Positions 18,804-28,800 of a DNA stretch of 37,202 nucleotides are shown piece by piece. The notes beneath the pieces are model-generated. The model did no database searches and was not told where the DNA came from. It saw only the letters and a list, made by a program, of their open reading frames with translations. Position 1 is the first letter of the stretch. The number at the start of each line of letters is the position of its first letter. The position numbers and the translations under genes are program-made. This DNA comes from Prosthecobacter debontii (GTDB taxonomy: Bacteria; Verrucomicrobiota; Verrucomicrobiia; Verrucomicrobiales; Verrucomicrobiaceae): NCBI GenBank assembly GCA_945869675.1, contig CAMBPS010000032.1:1-37202 (forward strand). Reading direction: 5' to 3'.

Positions 18804-21800
18804 CTAGCGCGTGACGCGGAGGCGGACGAAGCGCTGAGCGCCGCTGTGCTCGTCACGCACGATGAGGGTGCGTATGGCGCTGCTGGTCGTGTTGCTGATG
18901 ACTTGCGTGTGGCCAGGGCCGGACTGCCAAGTGCTGAGATCACTACTGACCTCGATGGTGGTGCTGACGCCGGTGATGCCTGCGGGTTGCTGAAGGGTGA
19001 ACTCCAATTGCCCACTGGTGATCTGGCTCGTCATTGGTAAACTGGAGGTGGTGGAAGGATCCGTACCGAGACTGAACTCGATCAAATTGGCCAAACCGTC
19101 GCCATCATCGTCAGCAACATCGTTGATGGGATTCGACACGAGCGAAATCTGGCCAGGCGGCAGCGCTCCGGCGCGGTTCAAATACGTCAAAGTGCCTGTT
19201 GGGTTCAGCAGTGTGCCTTGCAGCGCGAGTGTGTTAGGAATCACAAGCGCGTGGGAGCCCATGTTTACCGCGCCCTGAACCGTAAGGCTACCGGGCAGCG
19301 TGACGGCGGCATCCAGTGTCCACGTTTTGCCGGCAGGCACGATGCCTGAGCCACCGGCATCGAGCACCAGCAAGGGGAAGCTGTGGCTGACGACTTCGCT
19401 GCTGAGAAAACGCTCGATGACGACCTGATAAAGCCCTGCGGCAGTCGGTATGCCGGAAAGGAGGCCCGAGGTGGCCTGAATGCTGAGGCCGGGCAGCGCA
19501 TCGCCCGTGGAGCCGAGCCGGAACTGCGGCTGCACGTTGAAGGCTCCGCTGCGGAGATTACTGACGAAGGTGGTGTTTAGGCCCCCGTTGCCCGTGCCCG
19601 GGGTGGCGGCGCTGGCATTGCCGATGGTCCAGAGGAGCGCGTTGTCTGCTCCAGGTTCGGTATCGCCCGTGTAGAAGGCGGCCTTGGTGCTACCGACAGC
19701 AGCGAGCTTTGGGTCATAGACATTTTCGTTGTTCAGCGAGACTGCGTCGATGATCTGCGCGGTAGCATTTCGCACGATGAGGCTTTCGGCATTTGAGTTG
19801 CTCAGGCCGCCCCAAGCTGCACCGGTGAAAGCAGCGCTGTTGGTGTTGCCGATGACGAGCACTCCATCCGCTAAATCGAGATCATCGCTAGGCAGCAGCG
19901 TATCACGCTCAGTCGCTTTGAAAATGACGATCAAGGTGCCCGGCGTCACCGCGCTCCACAGCGGGACATTTGCAAAGGTAACGTAGTTCGCCGAGCGGTC
20001 CGCGAGCGTGTAGCCGCGCAGGTCGGCGGTTTTCAAAACGAGCAGCTCCACCCACTCGCGATTTGCTCCAGACTGTGCTCCCTGGCTAAATTCATTGATG
20101 ATCAACTCACGCCCGAAGCTGGTGGCGGAGCTGGCAAGGAAGAGTTCCGAATCGTGGCTGTAGCTGCTGCTCACCCGTGCCCAGCGTGCTGGACGACGAT
20201 TCACCGCGAGTGTGCTGGTGGTGAATGCCGCGCCGTTTTGACCACCCGCTGATGGTGTGATGCGGCAGCGCACAAGGCGGCCTACTAAGGTTTCCGACAG
20301 CATCAGGCTGGCGCTCGTGCCAGCAGCGATGTCGGTGAAGGTGAGGTTGTCAGCGGTTTGCTGCCATTGATAAGCGAGCGTCACGGGCAGGCCTTCGGGA
20401 TCGCTGGCGGAGACGGAGCTGACGTTCACGCTTTGATCCGTGAAAGCCATGCCGCTGGCGGAAAGCGACGCGGAGGCGATCACTGGGGGCTGATTCACCG
20501 GACCGGCAGTCGTGCCATGCACCGTAAGCGTGGCAGCGGTGAGGGTGCCCGTGGTGCCGCTGGTGAGATCACTCACACGCAGCGTCCAGACACCCTGCGA
20601 GTTTTCACCCCAACAACGCATGCTGCTAAAGGTCCAGGCGCTGTAATGGTCGCCAGTGTCTGCATGGCGCTCCGCCAGCCTGCTGACCATACCGGAGGGA
20701 GAGGTCAGGGTGACGGCAAGATGTCCGCGCGAGGCATGGGTAGCGCTCAAAGTCAGCGTAACCTGCTCCACGCGTAGATTGGACGCGCTGAGATCGAAGC
20801 TGCGTGTGATGCCGGTGGCGTTGTTGTCAGGAATGGCAACGCTGAGAGCTGTCTGCGAGCTGCTGGAGCTCGTTTGCGCCACGAGATTCGTCCACGTCGA
20901 GGCCATGGTGACGGCGGCTTGTGTGTTGATCAGACCCGCACCGTATTTGTGATTAAAGTGGATGCCCGCTGCATTGTCCGCCCAGTCGGCATCGGCGGCG
21001 TGGACCTTGGAGGCACTGCGGATGAGGATCTCCTGCACATCACGCCAGCCGAGGTTTGGATTCGCCTGAAGCAGCAGCGCCACGCAGCCTGCGGCCAGCG
21101 GTGTGGCGGACGAGGTGCCGCCGAAGTCGTTCGTGTAATTGTTATCCGACAGTTCGCCCGCGACACTGCCGGTGTTATAACCGCTGGTGCCGACGAGATC
21201 AGTTGTGACGATGCCCAGCGTGCCACCGCTGGAGGGCGCGGTGACAATGAGATTCGCGCCAGGCTCGCTGTAGTAGGCCTGCGTGCCGGTATTGCCCAGT
21301 GCAGCCACGGCGATGGTGTAAATGCTGTTCGCATAGCCGTCGTAGTTTGAGTCATCACCCACATTGCCACCATTGCCACCGGCCCAGAGAATGATCGTGC
21401 CCTTGCCGCCGCGTCCGCTCGTCACCGCCGTTTGCAGCGCTTCCAGCGTGAGTGTGCCCGGACCTTCTAGCCTTAATGCGTCGTCATTCGGTCCCCAGGA
21501 ATTCGTTTTCACCTGAATGATGTCATTCTTCCAACCCATCGCCTCCGCTTCTTGAGAATCCGTCGTCGCTGCGCCAATCAGACGCAGACCGACAAGCGTC
21601 GCCTCCGGTGCCGCGCCGCTAATGCCAAAGTTGTTGTTGCCTCGACCCGCTGCCACGCCCGCGCAAGAAGTGCCGTGAAAATCTGCGGTGAGCAATGGAT
21701 TTGGGTCATCCGGCGTGCCGTCATTCCAATCATGATCATTCACCGCGTCCACATTCGTGCTGAGATCCGGGTGCGCGGTCTGCAAACCATCATCCACCAC

Positions 21801-22448
21801 GCCGATGCGTAATCCTGCGCCATTGAAGCTGTCCCAAACGCTCGTCACATTTACGTCCGCGCCCACCAGACCGCTGCCCTGGCCAGTGTTCCTCAAATGC
21901 CACAGTTGGGAGAAGAGCGTGTCATTGGGAATGAAGCGCTTCTTCTGCTGGCGGGCCAGTTGCGGCTCCACCACCGCCACCTCAGGTCTGTTGCGGAGCA
22001 CTGTTACGGCCAGCAGCGCCGCACCCGAGTCCGCCGCCTCAAACATGACATAGCTCTTCACGCTCGGATGTGCACCGACGAACCGCAATCCCGTGGCTGC
22101 GGCCAAGGCCTGTATATCAGCTCCTAGACGGAGCCGCACCGCGATTTGCTTCCGCACGATGCGGCGCGACCCATCGTCGCGCGGCCTGCCTTGCTCATAC
22201 ACGACAAGATCGCCCTTCAACGCAACCGCCCTCAACCGCGCTGCCTGCGCATCTGCTACCGTCGTCTGTTTTTGCACCTGCTGCTGACCACTGGCGTCAT
22301 CGACCGCTAGTTCATCCGTGGCCACTTCATACACCCGCTCGCCATGCTCCGTGGCGATGCGATGCGTTTCTGGCAGCGTCACCGCAGGCTGGGCCAACAA
22401 AGCCAAGGGAAACAAACAAAGTGCAATGAGGAAATGAGGTTGTGGCAT
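18804..22448 (-). CDS. Secreted kexin/furin-like S8 protease with P domain, lamin-tail-like domain and C-terminal sorting-like module
   Basis: ATG 22448 is chosen (1214 residues) because a signal peptide (HFLIALCLFPLALLAQ) follows directly; a TTG at 22475 would add nine residues. A propeptide (about 20-180) precedes an S8 domain (about 185-515) with catalytic D219 (VVDDG), H258 (FHGTSCAG) and S446 (GGTSSATP), and a kexin-like oxyanion segment (AGGNGG). A proprotein-convertase P domain follows (about 530-640), then Ig-like sequence, a lamin-tail-like domain (about 750-900), a putative Ig region and a C-terminal module with a calcium-loop-like DDDGDGLANLIEF. It should digest extracellular protein or mature neighbouring secreted enzymes. 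It is the last gene of a minus-strand set after the PhoX-nuclease and a small protein. Domain limits are approximate. Confidence 0.9.
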   Translation of the reverse strand: MPQPHFLIALCLFPLALLAQPAVTLPETHRIATEHGERVYEVATDELAVDDASGQQQVQKQTTVADAQAARLRAVALKGDLVVYEQGRPRDDGSRRIVRKQIAVRLRLGADIQALAAATGLRFVGAHPSVKSYVMFEAADSGAALLAVTVLRNRPEVAVVEPQLARQQKKRFIPNDTLFSQLWHLRNTGQGSGLVGADVNVTSVWDSFNGAGLRIGVVDDGLQTAHPDLSTNVDAVNDHDWNDGTPDDPNPLLTADFHGTSCAGVAAGRGNNNFGISGAAPEATLVGLRLIGAATTDSQEAEAMGWKNDIIQVKTNSWGPNDDALRLEGPGTLTLEALQTAVTSGRGGKGTIILWAGGNGGNVGDDSNYDGYANSIYTIAVAALGNTGTQAYYSEPGANLIVTAPSSGGTLGIVTTDLVGTSGYNTGSVAGELSDNNYTNDFGGTSSATPLAAGCVALLLQANPNLGWRDVQEILIRSASKVHAADADWADNAAGIHFNHKYGAGLINTQAAVTMASTWTNLVAQTSSSSSQTALSVAIPDNNATGITRSFDLSASNLRVEQVTLTLSATHASRGHLAVTLTSPSGMVSRLAERHADTGDHYSAWTFSSMRCWGENSQGVWTLRVSDLTSGTTGTLTAATLTVHGTTAGPVNQPPVIASASLSASGMAFTDQSVNVSSVSASDPEGLPVTLAYQWQQTADNLTFTDIAAGTSASLMLSETLVGRLVRCRITPSAGGQNGAAFTTSTLAVNRRPARWARVSSSYSHDSELFLASSATSFGRELIINEFSQGAQSGANREWVELLVLKTADLRGYTLADRSANYVTFANVPLWSAVTPGTLIVIFKATERDTLLPSDDLDLADGVLVIGNTNSAAFTGAAWGGLSNSNAESLIVRNATAQIIDAVSLNNENVYDPKLAAVGSTKAAFYTGDTEPGADNALLWTIGNASAATPGTGNGGLNTTFVSNLRSGAFNVQPQFRLGSTGDALPGLSIQATSGLLSGIPTAAGLYQVVIERFLSSEVVSHSFPLLVLDAGGSGIVPAGKTWTLDAAVTLPGSLTVQGAVNMGSHALVIPNTLALQGTLLNPTGTLTYLNRAGALPPGQISLVSNPINDVADDDGDGLANLIEFSLGTDPSTTSSLPMTSQITSGQLEFTLQQPAGITGVSTTIEVSSDLSTWQSGPGHTQVISNTTSSAIRTLIVRDEHSGAQRFVRLRVTR

Positions 22449-22576
22449 CAATGATACATTGTTAGATTCTGGCAAAGATCACAAAAACATGTGCAACGTG
22501 TTCTTCACACTTGACCGCAACTCTAAACTCACGAAAACGCAGTAAGTGGGATGCTGCTCAAGGGAGAGTGCGGCAT

Positions 22577-22801
22577 TCAAGTCAACCCCATGTCCTTCTC
22601 CAAGACAACGGCGATCCAACCCCGGACGGAATAACCCTCCGACGCACTGCCGAAAGAACTGGTGGATACGATCCACCAGCCTTCCTCAAGGTGCTGCTGC
22701 AAATGCTCTTCGACAAGGCCATGCTTGTTGGAGTGGCCTTTGAACATGGTAGAGCCTTCGTAGCCCATGTTATCGAGATAGATGGTGACTAGCTTTTGCA
22801 C
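22577..22801 (-). CDS. Small conserved-looking protein between nuclease and protease genes
   Basis: A 74-residue frame from GTG 22801, or 63 residues from ATG 22768. The sequence has a compact soluble pattern: a helix (LVEEHLQQHLEEGW), then a strand-turn-strand segment (GWWIVSTSS...RGWIAVVLEK). The repeated GW-I pattern and amphipathic helix suggest a real folded domain, and I recall similar small hypothetical proteins, but cannot name a family. There is no signal peptide, so it is probably cytoplasmic. It starts 23 bases after the PhoX-nuclease stop and ends 128 bases before the protease start, so it is probably co-transcribed with both. Confidence 0.6.
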   Translation of the reverse strand: MQKLVTIYLDNMGYEGSTMFKGHSNKHGLVEEHLQQHLEEGWWIVSTSSFGSASEGYSVRGWIAVVLEKDMGLT

Positions 22802-22824
22802 GGAAGAACAGTTTCGAGAACGAT

Positions 22825-25800
22825 TTACTCAATCACAACGCGATAGAAAAGGCCGCCGCTATCGGTGGAAATCGTCGTGGTATAATCAATGCGCTGGTAG
22901 TCGCCGAGCTCGGTAAGGGTGGAGCTAGCTGCCCAGTTCGGCACGATCGTCCAAGTGCCGCCAGCGAGCTGTGTGCTGGATTCAATGCGGGTCTGCTCGG
23001 TGATGCCTTTCGGACGGAAGAAGGAAAGGGTGAACTGGTTGCCGACGCGTGTGGTTTCTAGAGGCTCGTCAGATCCGCCGATAGGATTGCAGCCGAAGAG
23101 GAACTCGAAATAATTGCTGCGGCCGTCCCCGTCGAGGTCTCCATTGGGGCCTGAGGTCGTGGTATTGAGAAGCTGCGTCAAGGTGAGGTTCTGCGTCTGC
23201 CATTTCGCGAACGAATTCGTCGTGGTAGTCAGGAAAATAGCATCAGCAAACTGTGGGAAGTCGATGAACGGATTGCGATTGCCCTGCGCATAGACGATGC
23301 CGTTGACACTAGCTCCAGAATAGATCGCGTTATTGCGACTGCGCTCGTAGTCGGTGGGTGGGTAGGCGCGATGCCAAGCGAGCAGCGTGCTGAGTTTACC
23401 CTGGGTGCCGGTGGGCGAGGTGTTATCAGCAAGCACGAGATCAATCGTGTCTGTGTCGGAGCCATCATAGCGGGTCATCATGTAAAGCTGGGCGCGTGCG
23501 ACGATGCCCTTATCACGATCAAGTGGCTCCCACGAATCATTGTCTTTGAAGGATTCAGGCGCGAAGGGATCACTATCAAGGTTGCTGCTCTCATCATAGG
23601 GGAGATTGCTGCGCAGGCTGTTCACGCTGTCTTTGCAGGGGAAAAGATGGTGCAGATCCGAGTAGTCTGGACCTGTATCGCCGACACCATCGCTGCGTGG
23701 CCAGACGTGCTCACGATTCCAGCCACCATTGATATTGGCGGAGGTCTTCGGCAGCGAAGTATTCGAGTAAAGCAGGCGGACATTGGCGCTGGTAGTCGCG
23801 TCTTCGTCGATGACCTGCATGACCTCATCCACGGTGCCGTAGTCAACGACGGTGTGACCGTCGATGATGTTGTGCAGCGCATTTTGAAGGGGTATGCCAA
23901 GCAGGCCAGCAGCGCTGCTGTAGTAGTTAGCAAGCCCTACGTTTGGCGGCGTTGTAACATCGCTCAGGGTGAGGTTGACGAAGACCATGTGATGGTCTGT
24001 CGCGGAGGTCGCATCACTGATCGTGCCTGCGACCGTTGCAGGCCAAAAAACACCACCAGTGTTCACGATCAGGCCATAAGAGGATGGCAGAGCGTAATCA
24101 ACTCGGACACCACTGCTGAAGGCTGCGGTGTCATCCGGCTGTGGACCAGCACCGCCGCCTGGGACAAAAGTGGAGTTGACGAATGGATTGGCTGTGACAG
24201 CGGCACCACCAATAATTAGATTGCCACCGATAATGCGTTTAATGGCGGGGTCTGTGCTGTCACCCTCATTATTATCAGCATTCTGGTCGCCACAGATGAT
24301 GAAACGTGTGTTGGCAGGCAAACCACCCGATCGAGTCGCAAAAGTCTGCTTGTCATCATAGATGTAGGAGGAAGTCGCGCCAGGGGTCACGTAGTCGTTC
24401 CAGAAGCGAATTTCATCACTGTTGCGGCGGCCATTGTGATCGACACCAGCGGTCCAAGGTGCACCGGAATCAAAGACTGGCGGTGTCGGATGGCTGGCGA
24501 GGATGTGAACGGGTGTGCCATTCACAAGAACAGGAACGTCTGCGTGATTCTTTGAGGAGAGGCGGAAGACATTCAACTCAGCTGTAGAATACCAATCAAT
24601 TGGAGTCGCGTTGGCTGGATTGTCTGGCAGATCAGCGCCGGGCATGTCTTTCCAGAGGAATTTCTGGAAGGTGCGAATGTTTGGCGTATCAATGGGATAC
24701 TTGGAAAGCACGACAAAGGCATACTGACCTGGGTGCGTGCCGAAGCCGAAGGCGTCCTCACCATAACCAGGCGCTCCCGGGGTGGAAACGACGCTGCCAT
24801 TGTTATCGAGATCGAAACCCGAGTGAACGCCCGTGTTTGCAGGGGCTATGAAAGCGTATGGATAATAGACGGGGGTTTCTCCGTTCTGTGCGACTTCGAG
24901 GTAGTTCTCTTTGAAGCGTTTGAGTGCCACACCTTTCGCATCGTAGTCGAACTCGTTGATGAGGATGACGTCCGCATTGTTGTTCTGAATGACACGGGCG
25001 ATTTTTTTCGCCTGATCGCTGGTGACGGTTCCAAGTTCAGTGATCAGTGCGCCCGCAGTATCGCGGAAGAGCGAGGTGTTGTAGGCAGCAGCCTTGAAGT
25101 TATTGGTGGCCGAGACGATGGTGTTGGTGACGTTGATCGTGACTTTTTCCAGCGTTGAATTGCTACCGTCAAAGGACTGCACGCGCAGCTCGTGAGAACG
25201 CGGGTTGTCGAGTTGAAGTGCTGCGGGGTTGGCGAGGGTGATCGCACCAGAATTCGGGTTGATGGCGAAGGCACCGGTTTCGAGTCCTTTTTCCAAGAAG
25301 CAAAGCTGGCCACCTTCAAAGAGTGTCTTCGACGCAACGAGGCCGGTGTTCACGGAGTGGGCCTGGATGTCAAAGAGGAAGAGTGCCCCTGGTTCTTCGT
25401 CAAAGAGTGTGGAGACGTCAATAATGCCTGAGGATTCCCAGTTGCCGACATCGCCTGTATTCGTGTCTGTTGAGCCGAGTGGTAAGACGGTGGAGCGGTC
25501 TGTCTGCGCCACACGCACTGCTGCACCCGTAGTCGCATTGAGACGCCAGATGGAGGTCTCAAATCCAGCCGCGCCGAAGCTGCCAGTCTGATTGGACTGA
25601 TCTTCCTGCACATAGATGAAGCCATCATCTGCCCAGTCGAGATTGTCGGGGCAGCGAAGACCTTCTTCCGGCGTTGCGAACTGACCACCGCCGGCAGTGT
25701 CTCCGTCATAGAGAATGCGCAACGCTCCGCTGGTCGGCACGCCTGAGGCGAAGTCGATGTCGATGATGTAAGTGTCGCCCCAGTTATCCAGCGGATAAAG

Positions 25801-28800
25801 CGAACCGCGACCGGTGGAGGCAAAAGCCACGATGCTGCCATCTGTCGGACTGGTGCTGAGATCTTCAGGGCGTGAGAAGGAGAAGGCACCTGCTGCATCA
25901 GCCTCGGCTTGCAGCGTTGTGTCATTTTTATATCCAGCGGCATCATGTCCGGCAGTGCCTGCATTGGCGGCGTTGCGCGCATTGATCGCCACCCAGGTGC
26001 CCGCGCGGGTCAGGCCATTGCCATTGGTGCCATTGAACTGCTGTGGCGTGAGGTTGCCGTTTGTGGCTTTCCACACATAGAGCTGGCCACCGCTGAGCCC
26101 GTTGCGCTGGAGGAAAGTGCCTGCTGCATTTTTAACGCCAACGTAGAGGTAAAGCGGAGTGCCCTGCGCATCGTCACCGAGTAGGAAGGCCACATGCGTC
26201 GTGTTACCAGTATCGACCAGCGCCGCATTTTCCCAAGAACCACGACCCATATCCGGCAACGCCCAGAAATCACCATTTGAAGTGTCCAGCGCCCATAAGG
26301 TGCCGCCATGCGGATGACCAAAGGCTGTCGATGTCTCTTCACCCGTGAAGTAGATACGATCCGCAAGACCACGGCCAGCACCCCAGAGATTTGGCTCAAA
26401 AAGGGAAGATGAGCACATGCGGTCGAGGCCGCCGAGTTCGAGCTGCGCCGTGCTCGTCACCACATTGCCGCTTCGATCATACATGCGAGCGATGGCGAGA
26501 CCACTATCCACCACTTTGCGGCTGCCCTTGTCGATGTCGAAGTAAGTGACGCGAGCGCCGCCTTTCGTGATCACCGTGCCATTTGCCAATGTCCAAGGAT
26601 AGCCAGCAGACCCGGAGGCAGGCAGTTCGATCTCATGATTCATGAAGACACGAACCGTGGTCGCATTCAGCGAAAAGGCACCGAGTCCGTCCGGTGTGCC
26701 GACAGGTGAGAAATTACCTGCGGTCGTCGCATTCAGCGCACCCGTCGCGCCTTGGAATGTATCGCCAACAGTCCAAACCGGATCAACGAGGTAACCAGCA
26801 CCAGGTGTGCCCTTAATCATCGTCGAACCACCACTGCCACCGAGGATGGCATACTTCACACCTTCGTTGCCGATGATGGCTGGATTCAGATCACCGACGA
26901 CAGTGCCCGCCCGGGCATTTTCGGAGATGCTGAATGGCCCAAGCGCAGTGATCGGCGGTTGCGATGTGGTAAAGTCCCAGGTGGTCGTGTCGGTGAAGCC
27001 TGCGTAGTCGTTACCCGAAACGTCCTCGATAGCACCAGCAGTGATTTGCACATAATAGGTGTTCCCAGAAACCAGCGGACTGGTTGGATCAATCGTCACC
27101 GTGGCATTGCTCACGGTGACTTGTGCCGAAGTGACATTGATAGCTTCTACCAGGACATTGCCGCTGGTGTTAAAGATGGAGATCGTGCCCGCAGCGCCCT
27201 TTTGGACAAGTTCATCGAAACGAATGGAAAGGTTCGAACTGAGAGGGAAACCACTGAAGCCATCGGCTGGAGTGAATGCGGCGACAGTTGGCAGCGTATT
27301 GTCGATGCCAGGTGTCTGATTGACGGTGAGCTTCAGTGATGGATCGCCAGGGTCAAAAGTGTTGCCCTTGCCTGAGTAAGTAATGGCTGTGGTAGGCGTC
27401 GTAGCGGCTAGGATGATGCTGAACTCAGCTCCCGCATTGAGTTGGGCGAGAAGCGCAGGCTCGACAGAGCTCAGGTTAAGCGTGAAGGTATTTGGCAGGC
27501 CGCCTTGGGCATTTGTGGTGGCTGGAGTGAAGGGGAAAACACCGAGTGAAACCGGGGCAAAGGTGTAGTTCGCATTGTTGATTCCGTTGGTTGTAGCCGC
27601 GTTGAAAGTCTTACCCGTAAAGTTACCGTTCATTTGATCGGTGGTGAGGAAGAACTCCAGTGTCGAGCCTGCGGCGAAGGTGCGGTTATTCGTCGTCAGC
27701 GTGTATTCCGCAGTCACGACGTTGTCGATGTTAGCCGAGCCTGGCAGCACGAAATCCACCTTGCTGAACCTGAAGTTCGCGATGCTATAGACCGCAAATG
27801 TGCCCAAGGCGCTTCCCTCTGCATAGTGATCCGCTGAAACGGAACCGCCGGTCGGCCTGGCTGCACCCGTCGCAGAGGTGACATTGGTTGCCACGTAGGC
27901 TTGCTGAGTGATGCCAGTGGTGAAATTCCACGTCGTTGGATCACTGATGCCCGCATAATCATTGCCTGCGATGTCTTCGATGGCACCAGAGGGAATCTCC
28001 AGATAGTAGCCCGTGGAGTTCACAAACGGAGTCGTAGGCGTGATCGTCACCGTGCTGCCAGCGACCACGACCTGCGTCGAAGTCACAGCGATCGTATCAA
28101 AGATACCGCCGCTGTTTTTAATGAAAATGTTGCCAGTGCCCTTTTTGACTGGCTCATTAAAAGTGATAGCTGGGGTTGCGGAGTTAGAAACTCCGGTCTC
28201 ATCGTCCAAAGGAGAAAAGCTGATGGCAAGTGGCGCAGTCACATCAGGTGTGAGTGTCGTAAAGTTCCACGCCGCATTGCCGCTGATCCCTGCGTAGTTG
28301 TTGTTTGCGTTGTCCTGGATGGCTCCAGCAGGAATCTCAATGTAATAACCCGTCGTGTTCGCAAACGCCGTTGCGGGTGTGATCGTCACCGTGCTGCCTG
28401 CAACGACGATCTGAGTGGAAGTGATGGCGATGGTTTCAAAGATCGAATCATCGCTGCTGCGCTTGATCAAGATGTCGCCCGTTGTGCTTTTTTTCACAGG
28501 CTCATTGAAAGTGATGCTCGGAGTGGCCGAGATGCTCACGCCAGTTGCATTGTCGAGGGGGGAAAACGTGCTAGCGAGTGGCGCAACTGTGTCACCACCG
28601 CTTGCTGTCGCGTTGACTTGGAGATTGTCGATGCGGTTGTTGCCAGATGCGCTCGTCGCACCGCTAACGGTGTAGCGAAGACGAACATTCGCTTGACCGT
28701 CCACCGCGTTAATCGCCGTCAGATCGACCGCCGGCGCAAGCGCGAAAGTGGTTGAAGTCGTTGCCGTATTCACTCCTGAGATCGTGGTGAATGCACCTCC

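Noticed and set aside
22511..22792. Plus-strand open frame opposite the small GW protein
   Set aside because: The minus-strand frame has a much more protein-like pattern.
23371..24219. Plus-strand open frame of 282 codons, and a similar one at 27901-28755
   Set aside because: Both are antisense to the PhoX-nuclease gene; the second only mirrors the Ig-like repeats.
26990..28590. Repeats considered as a CRISPR or mobile element
   Set aside because: They are in-frame coding repeats of Ig-like domains with a 339-base period, without spacers or ends of a mobile element.
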